64,000 nt of DNA, taken from assembly GCF_003144195.1 (NCBI RefSeq), contig NW_020290066.1:23501-87500 (forward strand), in the 5' to 3' direction. The stretch comes from Ceraceosorus guamensis. Taxonomy: Eukaryota > Basidiomycota > Exobasidiomycetes > Ceraceosorales > Ceraceosoraceae. Shown here piece after piece: positions 23,065-34,520 of this stretch. How positions within the stretch are numbered: the first letter of the stretch is position 1; every line of letters begins with the position of its first letter. Under the pieces are notes generated by a model that did not search any database, was not told where the DNA came from, and was given only the letters and a program-made list of their open reading frames with translations. The translations under genes were made by a program, and so were the position numbers.

Positions 23065-25266
23065 ATGTCGCAAAAGCCCGAGCAGGTGACGTCCGAGATC
23101 GAGGCGCTGCCTCGTGAGGATCGAACGCCCTCCCTCAACGAAAAGGAAGCTTACGTCGACGAAAAGACTCCAGCTCCTGAAGCTTTGTCCTACGAGAAGG
23201 ATGTTCATCAAGCAGAAGGTCAATACGATGAGTCAACAGAACGCATGACCACCGCAGATCTTATGGCTGGCAACCCCTTCCCCGAAGAGACTCTGCCCCA
23301 TGAAGACTACCAGCTCACCATTCGTGCCATCGTCGTTGGTACCGCACTCGGTATGGTCATTGGTGCAAGCAACGTCTATCTCGGTCTCAAGACCGGTTTC
23401 ACCTTCTCCGGCTCCCTGTTCGGCGGTATCCTCGGCTTCGGTGTCATCGCCCTCATGGCCAAGACTTTGCCCACCTACCTCGGTGGTGGCTCTTTCGGCC
23501 CCAAGGAGAACGTGTGCGTGCAATCAGCCGCCACCGCCTCCTCTGGTCTCTCGTCCATGTTCGTTGCTGCCGTCCCTGCCATGTACCGTCTTGGCTTGCT
23601 CACCACGCCGACTGGTGACTTTGGCCGTCTCATCACCTTCTCGGCTGTCTCTGCTTTCTACGGATGCTTCTTCGCCATCCCCCTGCGCAAGTTCTACATC
23701 CTGAAGCAGAAGCTGATCTTCCCTTCGCCTACCGCCACCGCCATCACCATCCGATCCCTTCACTCCATCGGTGGTGCCAAGGTTGCCATGAACAAGGTCA
23801 AGGTCCTCGTCATCACCTTCTTCTCTGCCATGACCTGGACCACGGTCAACCAGTACGCCTCCGGCATCCTTCTGGACTGGCACGTCTTCTACTGGCTCCA
23901 CACCTGGGGTTGGCGCCGCGCCCTCGCCGTAGAGAACTGGGGCTGGTACTGGGAATGGACGCCTGCTTACGTTGGCGCTGGTATGCTCGCCGGAACCAAC
24001 GCATCCCTCAGCTTCCTCCTCGGTGCTTTCATGGCATGGGGCATTATCGGACCTTCTCTCATCGCGACCGGTGAAGCAAAGGGCAGGATCCTCGAGGAAA
24101 TGTCGCCCATGAACGCTTACTCGTTCACCTCCATGAGCTACAAGCCTTCTACGATGGACATCAAGGATGCGTCTCCTCGCTACTGGCTGCTTTGGCCCGG
24201 TGTCATGATCATGTTGATGGTCTCGCTTACCGAAATCGCCTGCAACGCTCCCACAATCTACCGTGGCTTCCGCAACGCTTACCTCTCCACCATGGACTCT
24301 ATCCGCCGCCGTCCCGTTCGCAAGTTCGAAGGCGAGATCGAGGACCCTGCACCCGACAGTGAGCAAGTCAAGTGGTACTACTGGGCCGCCGGCATCGTCG
24401 CCTCCATCATCTTCACCGTCATCGTTTGCAACCTGCAATTCGACATGAACCCAGGCACTTGCATTCTCGCCATCATCCTCGCCTTCATCTTCTCCTTCAT
24501 TGGCTGCCAATGCAGTGGTACGACGGACACTAACCCCCTCACTGCCGTTGCCAAGGCTTCTCAGCTCATCCTCGGTGGTGTCTCCAAGGCTCAAGGTCTT
24601 GAGGTCCAAAAGGCTCAACTTGAAAACTTGATCGGTGGTTCCATTGCCTCATCTGCTGCTGCGCACGCCGTCGACATGATCGGTGATCTCAAGACTGGAC
24701 ACTGGCTGCGCGCGAGCCCCAAGGCTCAGTTCTGGGCCCAGCTGCTGGGTTCCATCCCAGCCATTCCTCTGTCGGTCGGTCTCTTTGTCCTCTTCAGCAA
24801 GGCGTACCCATGCATCAACGACGCCAACATCGATGAGTGCGCCTTTAGCGTTCCCTCCGTTGCAGCCTGGCAAGCAGTTGCAGTCGCCGTCACCGCCGAC
24901 AAGCTGCCCGTCAGCTTGTCTTCCGGTCTCACCGCCATCTTCCTTGGATCCTTCTTCTCCCTCACCGTTGTCGCCAAGTACTTCTGGATCCCCGCCAAGT
25001 ACCACGGCTACGTCCCCAACGCCAACGCAATTGGTTTGTCGTTTGTCATTCCTCAGATCTATGTGCCTCTGGCCATGGCTGCTGGTGCCGTCTTCCTCGA
25101 CTTCTGGCGACGACGCAGTGCGAGGACTGCCGACCTGTACGGTTACTCCGTTGCTGCTGGTCTCGTTGCCGGTGAGGGTATCGCCGGTGTCATCAACGCT
25201 GCTCTCACCATTGGTGGCGTCGACGGCTCGGTCTACGGTAGCGCCGTTGGTGTTCCTCCCTGGTAG
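23065..25266 (+). CDS. OPT-family oligopeptide/metal-chelate transporter
   Basis: A single open frame of 733 residues with no intron. OPT proteins are proton-coupled plasma-membrane or vacuolar transporters of small peptides or metal-siderophore/nicotianamine complexes. Residues 1-80 are a hydrophilic acidic N terminus. About 14-16 hydrophobic segments follow, beginning with LTIRAIVVGTALGMVIGAS and NVYLGLKTGFTFSGSLFGG. GGGSFGPKENVCVQSAATAS and FPSPTATAITIRSLHS are typical conserved loops of the YSL-like OPT branch found in fungi. The C-terminal half has FIGCQCSGTTDTNPLTAVAK and YHGYVPNANAIGLSFVIPQ. Length fits the family. Codons strongly favour C at third positions (GTC, CTC, ACC, AAC), more than neighbouring genes, suggesting high expression. 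The transported substrate cannot be told from sequence. Confidence 0.93.
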   Translation: MSQKPEQVTSEIEALPREDRTPSLNEKEAYVDEKTPAPEALSYEKDVHQAEGQYDESTERMTTADLMAGNPFPEETLPHEDYQLTIRAIVVGTALGMVIGASNVYLGLKTGFTFSGSLFGGILGFGVIALMAKTLPTYLGGGSFGPKENVCVQSAATASSGLSSMFVAAVPAMYRLGLLTTPTGDFGRLITFSAVSAFYGCFFAIPLRKFYILKQKLIFPSPTATAITIRSLHSIGGAKVAMNKVKVLVITFFSAMTWTTVNQYASGILLDWHVFYWLHTWGWRRALAVENWGWYWEWTPAYVGAGMLAGTNASLSFLLGAFMAWGIIGPSLIATGEAKGRILEEMSPMNAYSFTSMSYKPSTMDIKDASPRYWLLWPGVMIMLMVSLTEIACNAPTIYRGFRNAYLSTMDSIRRRPVRKFEGEIEDPAPDSEQVKWYYWAAGIVASIIFTVIVCNLQFDMNPGTCILAIILAFIFSFIGCQCSGTTDTNPLTAVAKASQLILGGVSKAQGLEVQKAQLENLIGGSIASSAAAHAVDMIGDLKTGHWLRASPKAQFWAQLLGSIPAIPLSVGLFVLFSKAYPCINDANIDECAFSVPSVAAWQAVAVAVTADKLPVSLSSGLTAIFLGSFFSLTVVAKYFWIPAKYHGYVPNANAIGLSFVIPQIYVPLAMAAGAVFLDFWRRRSARTADLYGYSVAAGLVAGEGIAGVINAALTIGGVDGSVYGSAVGVPPW

Positions 25267-25873
25267 ACGCTTTTCGCATCGCCTGATGATACACGCACGA
25301 CCTTCTCACCTCCTTCACGATGTCTCGTTCTGTCTCACGCCAAGTCTCGTGTCCCTGTTTCCCCCACCCGGTGTGTTTTAGAATCCTCGTCACGATGTTA
25401 CCCTCTCACGCATGGAGATGCTCAATGGCACATTTGTCATGCCGTCCCACTCTGCATCTCTCGTTTGCGATGCGTGATCCGAAAGTGGTGTATGCGCGCC
25501 CTTGAGTTTATTTGTGTAACCTTGAATGCAGGCCAGACACAAGTCACAACACAAAGGATTCGGTCGTGGGTCGCAGCAAGCCAGTGAGCGGTCGGATGTA
25601 CGTTGCAATGGATGGAAGAGTGACGCTGTCTGGGCGAGCCTAATGGGCGCCGGCAGCGCGCAACCTTTGCCAGCTCACAGGCTGAGGTCCAGCACTAATG
25701 TATCCAAGTCTCGTTCGATACTCAAAGCTGAATGTCAGCCGACGTTGACAGACTAAAGATATATTCATGGCGCTCGAAGATCTTGTACAACAATCGTGAA
25801 TGTGACTTTGGTGACAGGGGCAGGTGAAAAGCAAGAGCAACTTCGCGGCTGTACGTATAAGACTGCGGAAAGC
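25267..25873. other. Convergent intergenic region, no gene seen
   Basis: Lies between the OPT gene and the carboxylesterase gene 3' ends. The first 130 bp continue the pyrimidine-rich composition and are probably the OPT 3' UTR. AATCGTGAAT, a copy of the dispersed motif, is at 25792-25801. Confidence 0.4.
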
Positions 25874-28256
25874 TTAGACAAAGGCGCCAACCGTGGCCTT
25901 CAAGAACCTCAAGATTGCTCGCTCAGCATCCTGTTTCGAAAGAGGGCCCCAAAAAACAAAAAGTCGTAGGCAGATAGATTTCAGCTCGGGCTTCGGACTT
26001 CGTTGCGACAGGTCCACCGAACTACTCACGCCGACAGCGAGGCATGCTTGCTCTGAATCGATTGGTCTAGTGTAGGAGACGGTGCCACTGTTGCGCAAAC
26101 CAATGTGCGCCACGGTGGGTTGTCGACGATCGAAGACTGGCCAGCCTGGAGGTTGGGGCGGTCCATTCGCATCAGAGCGGGGGGATAAGAAGTGTCAGTG
26201 GTGAAGAAGCGCCGCGATTGGCGGCGCATTGAATGCAGCCAAGCCTCACCTAGTGTGGTCGGTCCGCGTTGAGGATCACGAACGAAGGACATCCACGCGT
26301 CCATCATGAAGCGACTGACTTCCCTCTCGGCATGGGGTACCGAAACTTGGCGCGGCCCCGCATTAGCACCCGTGGCGACCGCGATCGGCGTCGTGCCAAA
26401 ATTGCCAAACAGGATCGGGATTTCAGCCTGATGATAGGCTCCAAGCGCCTTTCGTCCAGAGTTAATGTCGTCCCAATTGGCACCGTACTTGTACTGCCAG
26501 GCTGGCACGCCAGCCTTGATGCGATCCGAAGCTTCAGTCGTTGCGGGACACACGAAAGTGAATGGAAGGGCCACATCGTTGTAGAGACCTGCATGAAAGA
26601 TTCGGCCAAATTTGAGACAATGTTGGAATGCTTTATATGCCAGAGTGCACTCACTGTTTGCTAGATCTGATTGCGAAGCGCACAGTATAGTGCCCTCTTG
26701 ATCATTGGTACCGAGCAGGATGGGCACCTTTGCGAATTTGCCCTGTGCCGAGCGCACGGCAGAGTCCGCGAACCATCGCTTGCCGTCGTTGATAGGCCCG
26801 AAAGCGACGCCCAGAGTATGTTGGGCGGCGATGATATCTTGCCAACTCTTTCCTCTCATGCAAGCCATCTCCGCGTCGTCGAGGTTTGGGAAGCTCTGGC
26901 ACCCAGCCGCAGCGACCAGAGCGCTCCACTGAGGCTGAACTTTCGCCATTGCACGGCCACCAAGCGCCTCGACGTATTGTCCCAGGCCCGAGACCGCGCC
27001 GGATTGGATGATCAAGCTTTGCACTCCTGTCCCTTTGTACGACGGCAACCCATCCTCTCCGCTATGCGCGAAAGCCCAGCTGTCGACTGCTGCGGCACCG
27101 GCTGACTGACCCGCCAGGGTGATGCGATCCGGATTGCCTCCGAACGAACGCGCATTTGCCCGAATCCAATCGAGAGCAGAATCACGGTCGTGCAGGCCCA
27201 AATTTTGCTCCTCGAGCTGAGGAGCTTGAGGAAAGCCAAAAGCATTTGTGCGGTAGCTGCGCAGTGGTGGAAACGCGGTCGTGTGAGTCGTCGGAAAGTG
27301 CTCCATGAATGCAAGGAATGACGAACTCACTTGAAGGTGATGAATACCACGTCGGGGTGTCTTGCAAGGATTGGTGCAGGATCGATGAGCTTGTTTTCCT
27401 GCGAGCCAAACAAGAACGAGCCTCCGTATAGCTAGATCGAAAGGCAGTGCCACGCTCAGTCGAAATGCACCGAGAATCAAATTCCCAGCTCCCCACTCAC
27501 CCAGACAAAGATGGGACTGCCAGCGTAGTCGGGTCGGGTGGCATTTCGACGCACCTCACTGCTGGTGAAGATGGAGATGGACAAGCAATCCTCACCCTGA
27601 TTGGAGGGAGTGACGGTGCCGGACCAAGCCAGACCGGTCTGTGCAGCGCGCGTGACGAATTGTGGGCAGCTTTGTCCAAAAGATGTCGCTGGCCTTGGAG
27701 TCTTCAGCAAATCTTTTGGTGGGACGAAAGGTTGAGCAGGTTTCCACCTGTTGTCTCCCGCTGTACTAGCTGCATACGGAATGGCGAGCCATCGGTACTG
27801 CTTGCGGTCTTTGTCGTACGCGCCGCTGAAGAGTCCTGATGTGGTGTTGAGGACGAGGTTGCTATTCGACCCTATTTGGGCCGTGATGGAGACGTCCACA
27901 CCAGAAATATTTTTTCCCACGTCTACCTGAGTCGACAAGTTGACATCCGCTTGCACTGAGACACCTGCGAGCGGGCCATCTTGTCGTCCAGCTTGCATGC
28001 GAGGCCGATCTCGCGTCACGGATGCATCGCTAAGCACGCGTCGCTGTCCAGTCTCGCGGTGCCTACCGGGACTTGTGGAAGGAAGTGTGGACGCCAAAAG
28101 GGATCCAATGCTGATTGTGAGAAGTAGAATGACCACATGAAAGACGGTGTGACGCCTTGCAGGTGAATAGCGCCGCGGCCGAGGCCCAAAGCTGACTCTG
28201 TGCGCACAACGCATTGGAGCGACAGCTTGCTGCGTTGCTGATGTTGGGGGGAGCAT
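25874..28256 (-). CDS. Type-B carboxylesterase, signal-anchored or secreted
   Basis: Five exons: 28256-27501, 27431-27331, 27256-26655, 26588-26250 and 26145-25874, giving 689 residues. It is an alpha/beta hydrolase of the carboxylesterase/lipase type-B family, cleaving carboxyl esters in the secretory route or outside the cell. HTVFHVVILLLTISIGSLLA (about residues 36-56) is a single membrane segment, so it may be a signal anchor. Catalytic features: RWLAIPYAAS, EDCLSISIF, LYGGSFLFGS (oxyanion loop), FNYRTNAFGF across an intron, and GQSAGAAAVDSW with the serine nucleophile; AGVPAWQYKY and the following AYHQAEIPILFG hold the region of the histidine. The last exon was chosen so that the C terminus reads LGWPVFDRRQP, the usual WP motif. 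An in-frame 99-bp segment, 26029-25931, has splice motifs and may be a further intron (656 residues). Confidence 0.87.
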
Positions 28257-31200
28257 GGGTGAAAGACAACGCAGCGCCGGGGGTATGAAGAGGTCTTTGA
28301 AACGGATGAAAGCGAGTAAGACGACGTGGACCGTGAGTGCGGCCCGGCTATTTGACGCTTTCGTCGTGTCTGGTCAGCTCAGGCTCGAGCTCCTTTCGGT
28401 AGGGAGCGTGTAGGGTAATTTTCCGATGAATCCTGCAGCGTCCGGCGTTCGAATCAGCTGCCTGATTAGGAGCTACTGATGTCCTTGGTCGCGAGAGGGG
28501 CGATTCCTTTGGGGCGTTTGAAATTGTCTCGAAGCTCATTTATGAGTCAGACCAACCTTGCAGAGGGCACGGCAAAAGCCGTGGGTAATCAGTAGAGATT
28601 CGAGGCGAGGCCGGAGCTGGAAAGGAGACGGAAGAGAAATCGAGAAAGGCTTGAGCGCCAGACAGAAGACAAGGACTGGTGATGGGAAGCGCGGCATGAC
28701 ATCAAGTCAGGTGAAAAGGAGGCAGGGGGCTCATCCGGGAGGCCAATGCGCAGTGTTCATCGCAATGTCAACATGAATGTGGGAATTAGTGAAGGTGCTC
28801 CACTCCGGATATTCGGACGTGCTTGTGTGTGTGTGTGTGTGTGTGTGTGTATTCGTTTGTGTGTGTGTCCAATGTCCACAGACCAGCTGGTGTTCGGTAT
28901 GCCTGTGCACACATGTGGTCACTGTTTCCCCGTGGTCGTGCATCCCGGCCGCGCACCAAAATCGTCCGAGCGACAATGCGAGGACAGGACACCTTTCATT
29001 GAAACGTTTGATGCGAGCTGAAAACGCACCGTGTCAGCTGGGCAGTAGCTGTTCCTTCCTTGCCGGCCGGTGGCTCGCTTGCATTCTGTCCAACATTATT
29101 GGCGAGCAGACGGGCGCATGACTTCTTGACTTCATGCTTGGCTCTCGACGAAGAAGAACAAAGTGCCAATGACCTGGTATCGGCACGCTAGCGCACAAGT
29201 GCAGACTGAGGACCCTGCTCTGGTGTTGTGGAGAGTAATGGTACAGAGCATCTATCAGCAGAGAGCCAAGCAGAGGGATGCGTGCAAATGCACACGAACG
29301 ATGGAGTGACCCAACACCGACTTGCGCGCTAAGCTCAGCTGCACCGCCTGCAGCAGCTGCTGCACCATCGGGGTGTGAAAGGGTTGCGGCTGGTGTTGGA
29401 GTTTCGATTCGTTGACCATTCACGACAGTTGCTGCAGGCTAGCTAGAGACGGCAATCACGAATGCGACGGTATGCCGTCACAAAGTCTCAAATCACGAAC
29501 GATGCACTGTATGTTTGCTCATCAATCAGCGCTAGATACGGCATGATGGCTGCAGCCTGTGCGTCTCACCATTTTGTGCTACTGTATTGCATCCCGCCCG
29601 CTCGTCACTCAACTGTGAAGTTTGAGCGGCTTGTGCATGGAGGTCGGTCGACTTTGATCAGAGCTGCAGATTTGTTGAGCAACGTGTCGATCACTTCTTT
29701 GCATGAGCCCCTCTACATACACCGCCGGCTTTTCGGCAGAAGCAATCCTAGAGCGAGCATCGCCAAGACTTGCTTACGGCGGGCGAGGTTGCGCAAAGAT
29801 AATGTACGTATCCTGCGTGTCGTTCACCGTCCAAAGGAGGCAATTCGAATTGCAGATTCATACACTTCCGCGCTGCGGACGCCAACATCCGAGTCAGGCG
29901 TACAAGACGACCATCTTGGTCGGGTAAAGTCAGTCGTCTGGCCAGCCCACTCAAAAACTTGGCTGTAGCGACTCTCGGCACCATCATTGCTTCGCTCACA
30001 CATTGGGACGCACAGAAGGTCGCTAGGCACAGCGTACAATCACGAGTACAGAAGTCGTGCGTGAGGGTACAACGACTGATGAGCTCAATTTCTGAATGTC
30101 TAACCGAGCTGCAGCGAGCTTCGCCTCTGCATAGCGCTAAGACTGCAGATTTTCCTGGGATTCGGGACGAGTCTAGCGCAGCTGATGACGGACCAAGCAC
30201 GCACGTAACACGACGTTTGTTCTGCCTGCGCTGCGCTGCTGCTGTGTGGTGACCCGCCACGTCCATCGCTCTAGGTTGGTGCGCTTGCGGAGAACAGCCT
30301 CTCCGGTGCTTTCGCCTTCGAATAGCACGTTCTGAATAATCACGAATGTTCCTGGTCTTTTGGAGCAAGCAGTCGCATTGTGTCAGAAGATGACCACGTG
30401 AGCACGGATGCTCTACAAGAAGGACTTAGCTTGTCAAAGAGTCAAGAGTCTGTACGACACATTCCTGGTGTTCACAGTCACCTTTCATTCAAATCTCATC
30501 ATTCATTGTCGATCAGAAGCATCCGTCTCGTCTTGGGGTCTGACTGGGAAAGTGGTGTACGCTCGCTGGCCATGACGACCAGAAGGCTAGTGGGGTCAGG
30601 GTGTGGCAATATAACGCCCGAGGAATTCAAGCGATGAGCTTTGATTGCAGAGCAATTAATCCACGAGACCCCGATGGTCCTTGACAAGCCTTGCTTGTGC
30701 CGGGCTGAGGCCTGCACGGCACCGCATGGAGATTTGGCGGGGAGCACGTCGGCGCGCGACTGCGCCTTTACGTGTTCGTGCGGGGCTTCTCGAAGCGGGG
30801 GGAGGTGGGGGAGGGGGAGGGTTTGTTCGGCGCCATCTGCTGCTGCCTTGTAGACTCGCTTCGCACAACATCGCAAATTCGTGGGGCTCATCGTTCGCGT
30901 TCGCGATTGCATTTCATCGAAAGCTTGCTCCTCCCTGCTTTGCAATCCACAATGAAACTGCTTCCGCCTCCCACGCCTCCAAATCGGCCCACGCGACCCT
31001 TCGCAAGTGCCCACAATGTGTACGTGTATCAAAGTCGAGCTGCTGCAGCTCGATGAGAGGTTCCTTACAGTGGTGCTTAAAGGTGCCTTGGTGCAAGGTG
31101 CGCTTAGTGGTACGTAATGCCGGGACACCTCCGCACTGCTCGCGGCCCAATACAAGGCCCCGACTCGAGGCCCTGCGGCCTCAAAGCCACCGCCATACAC

Positions 31201-31536
31201 TCACCCCCCCATTCCCATTTCCCCGGATCCCTTTTCACACTCGACGGAATCAAAGCGCCAATTTTCCGGGAGCGCACACTTGAGCGAAATGCGATGTTCT
31301 TTCGTTCCGAATCGTTTGGGACCATCGTCGAGATGACGGCGAAGGCAGTGCAAATCGGTATCCTACTTCTCCACATACCGCATTCACTCGCTCTCTTTTG
31401 TTTCATGTTCAACAGATGGAGAAGAGATTGCAAGTCAGCGCCACACTTCTGTGCGAAAGCGATTCCTTCATAAAAAATTGCAAGAGCGGTGCAAATGTAC
31501 AAAATAAGCGCATCCTTGTAGCATGGGGGGGAAGGG
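28257..31536. other. 3.3 kb gene-poor region between carboxylesterase and P450 genes
   Basis: Contains the carboxylesterase promoter at its left end. Open frames up to 233 codons overlap on opposite strands and lack motifs. A GT microsatellite is at 28824-28868. Exact AATCACGAATG copies are at 29454-29464 and 30338-30348. No RNA gene or mobile element recognised. Confidence 0.4.
28824..28868. repeat. GT dinucleotide microsatellite
   Basis: 28824-28850 is a perfect TG/GT run of 27 bases, then a 6-base interruption (ATTCGT) and a second shorter GT run to 28868. On the other strand it reads CACACA. No gene overlaps it. Confidence 0.9.
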
Positions 31537-33396
31537 TTAAGCTTTGACGCGCGTAACGTTTACGAGGTAAGGATCCTTTATGGGATGAGTGACGCTGTTA
31601 GCGTACTGAGGGGGCCAAGCGCTCTTCTGACCCTGGGCAGCAGTAGCCCATTCGAAGTTGAAGCGTGGCAAGACGGCAGCGATGAAGGCGGTAGCTTCGT
31701 AAGTAGCCAGATTCATGCCCAAGCAGAGTCGAGGTCCAGCATTAAAGTAGTGGCTCTTCCATTGACCGAAATTCCTGAGGTGCAACTTGCCCGCTTCATC
31801 CGTCTCGAGGAATCGAGAAGGGTTGTACTCTTCGCAGTCTGCACCCCAAATGGCTGGCGTGCGCGCCATGACCCAGTCTGACCAGCCAACGCGCTCGCCC
31901 GCAAACACTCGTACTGGCGGCAGATTGTCCGGGTTGGGTCCCTGGGGAATAATGACGTCATCCTTCATCACCGCCTTTCCATTCTTGGGCACAGCTGGGT
32001 GCAGTCGGATAGCTTCGTGAAGACATGCAACAGTGTATGGCAATTCTCTGAAGCTCTCGTAATCCAGACGCACCCCTCCCTCTGGCTCGCCAAACTTCTC
32101 CGCGATCTCCTTGCGAATCTTTGGCACGTGCTCGGGGTGAGCCATCAGCTCGTAGAAGAGCCAGCTGAGACTTTGAGCAGTGGTGTCGCGTCCAGCGATG
32201 ATGAAGTTGAGCACGACGATGAGCAGCTCCTCGGGATCGGTGGTGAGATCCATGAAAAAGTCCAGCAAGTCTTTGCCCTCCTTTTTGAGCTGCTCCTTCT
32301 TGGTGCCTTCGACCGGTGCCAGTGGATCTTTCTTCTCGTCTTGACGCTCAGCCAAGCGCTTGTGGATGATGTCCAGACCAAATTCTCTGATCGTCTTGAT
32401 GGAAGAACGCATGTCCCTACCGGTCTTGTTGAATTTTTCCCAAATGTACCATCCGGGAGTGATGAAGCGGTCGTTGATGATGGCCTGCGCTCGATCGAAT
32501 GCCACTGCGAAAGGCACAGGGCGCTTGAGGGAGTCGGGATCGGGTGACAAACAATTGAGATTCGCTGCGAAGGCCATCTTGGCGAAACTGGATAGCGTGT
32601 ATCGGAACATCAGTTCGGGCAAGATCAATTTGCCTGGTCCATTCTTGGCGGTAACATTGTCAAGCAGAGCGCTGATGTCGTCCAGCTCATTGTGAATGAC
32701 AGCTCGCACCCAGGTGTTGAACTCGCGGTTGGAGAACATGTGGCTACGGGACGGAGACGAGACGCCAGCCGTCAGCACGAGGTCCGATGCTGCTTGGGTC
32801 AGGTTCCAAGCAGCCGTCACGCAACTCACCTAGCTTGCTTGCGCTGCGTCTTCCAAGGATGACCATCCGCCACAAAAATGCCCGTTACGCCGAGCAGATC
32901 TCCCAGTCGTCCAGTAAATTGGCTGCCTTTTGGGAAATTGTCAAAGTTGGTCTTTTGAATGTACTCGAGGTACTCGGGCCTGTTGACAAAGGTCATCGAA
33001 GACGTTCCCAAGAAGCTCACGTTCCATGATCCGGCCGGTGTGGCATCGCTGAGCGCCTTGAAGTTCTCAAATTGTCCTTCGCTCCCGAAGCCTACGATCA
33101 TCCGAGTGTGCCCGATCAGAGGGTCCGCGCCTGGTGGGAAATACACTCCAGGTCGATGTTTCGGATCGCTGTGGGGAGGAATGAATGGTCTGAGCTCTGG
33201 AACCTCAATGCATGTGCTGCTCATTGCCATCGACAAACACTTACGTGGTACCTGGCAGGCGATTGGGATACTTGATGGCGAGCGCGATGATGAAGAGCAC
33301 CAATGCAGGCAAGATGTAGCCAGTCTGATTCAAGATGCTTTGGATCACCTCGATCACCGGTCCGAGGGACCCGCTCGACGCATCTTCAAGCTTCAT
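31537..33396 (-). CDS. Cytochrome P450 monooxygenase (CYP52/CYP63-like)
   Basis: Three exons (33396-33245, 33168-32830, 32743-31537) give 565 residues. The enzyme is a heme-thiolate monooxygenase anchored in the ER. GYILPALVLFIIALAIKYP (about residues 26-44) is the membrane anchor, followed by the RPGVYFPPGADPLIGH hinge. IFVADGHPWKTQRKQASHMF is the C-helix, crossing intron 2. The I-helix reads IAGRDTTAQSLSWLF, the K-helix ExxR is LHEAIRLHP, and the meander has NPSRFL. The heme loop is FNAGPRLCLGMNLA, a full FxxGxRxCxG match with the cysteine ligand. The AGRDTTA and LCLGMNLA forms resemble the alkane/fatty-acid hydroxylase groups CYP52 and CYP63, but family and substrate are inference. The exon junctions each restore conserved residues, so the model is secure. 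Confidence 0.93.
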
Positions 33397-33592
33397 GATG
33401 CTCCTGTTGAGGTGACGCTGCGTGGATTTGGCCTACCACGCGGGCTTCCTTGTGCAGAGGCTGCTCGATGTCTGCTCGATGCCTGATCGAATTCGACAAG
33501 GTTGCGATTGGCGAGCAGGGATGTGCGGGTTAGCAATGTGAACGTAGGCTGAGAAAGGTAGGCTGGTGAAGGGAGTAGGTGGGTCTGCTTGC

Positions 33593-33650
33593 TTGCTGTC
33601 TTACTTATAAGCCACCTGATCCGTTGCTGTCTTATAAGCCAACTGATTCC
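33593..33650. repeat. Imperfect direct duplication carrying TATAA-like element in P450 promoter
   Basis: Two adjacent copies of TTGCTGTCTTA..TAAGCCA.CTGAT: copy 1 at 33593-33622 and copy 2 at 33624-33650. Copy 1 has four extra bases that create TTACTTATAAG; copy 2 has TCTTATAAG. On the minus strand both read CTTATAAG. They sit about 200-250 bp upstream of the P450 ATG, so they may be duplicated core promoter elements. Confidence 0.7.
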
Positions 33651-33806
33651 AATCGGTGTTGCTCAGCCTTTTTGACTTGCCAAGCCCTCGTGGAAGCGAG
33701 AAATATGAAGCACACCCGCTGTGGAGCAGAATGAGCAAACGCGAGCCGCCGAGCCGCCGATTGCTGCTGCGATGCGATGTCAGCTAAGTATAGCGAGTCG
33801 TACGTC

Positions 33807-33848
33807 GTGAACCGTGAACCGTGAACCGTGAACCGTGAATCACGAATG
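33807..33848. repeat. GTGAACC tandem repeat merging into the dispersed CACGAAT motif
   Basis: Four perfect tandem copies of the 7-mer GTGAACC (33807-33834), then GTGAAT and CACGAATG (33835-33848). The last part is an exact copy of the dispersed 11-mer AATCACGAATG. Confidence 0.85.
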
Positions 33849-34470
33849 CGGGCACCACCGTCGCCCTACAATCGTGAATAATGGCCAATGCACCCCACCC
33901 ACCCATGTACCGGTCAAATCACAAACAAATGTTCATTTCATGATTGGGCACCTGAACCCTTGCTCGCAGCAGTATAATCTCGCGACCCGCCCCCATGGCC
34001 GTCCGTCCGTGGCGGCCGCTTCGATCAATCGCTTTCATGCGTTGGCGTGCATGCCCGAAGCGCTCAATCCGGAGCACACACGCCGAGGTAGGTATAGCGT
34101 CCCGCCAACATCCAAACTCATCAGCAGACTCTGACTCCCTTCGCGATGGACAATCTCTGCTTGTCATCAGCTAGGAAATTGCAAGCCACAGCCCCTGCCT
34201 CTTTTCATTTTCGCTCCCAGCAAATCACGAATTGGAGATGCGCTGTCTACGGATCAGCAGTGTGAGAGCAACGAGGGAGGGACAGACAAACAGGCAGGCA
34301 GGCGCCGGCTTTCGAGATGTGAGCTTCGCTCGACGCGCAGCGCTCCTCGTGGAGGAGGGCCCCGACGCCTGATGCATGACTGGCCTGCTGCTGCCGAGTC
34401 CACATATCAGTTCGTGAATGTGGGACGAAAATTTCCGGCCCTCGGTGACGTGTTCATAGCCGTCTGCTGC

Positions 34471-34520
34471 GTGCTGGTGCTGGTGCTGGTGCTGGTGCTG
34501 GTGCTGGTGCTGGTGCTGGT
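34471..34520. repeat. GTGCTG hexanucleotide microsatellite
   Basis: Eight perfect copies of GTGCTG from 34471 to 34518, ending in GTGGG. It lies inside a short open frame on both strands, but neither frame looks like a real gene. Confidence 0.9.

Noticed and set aside
23524-24618. 364-codon open frame antisense to the OPT gene
   Set aside because: Its openness is explained by C-ending codon bias on the coding strand; the translation is Gly/Asp/Glu-rich and has no motif.
34471-34520. Hexanucleotide repeat considered as a coding Leu/Val or His/Gln repeat
   Set aside because: Flanking frames are short and motif-free, so a plain microsatellite is more likely.
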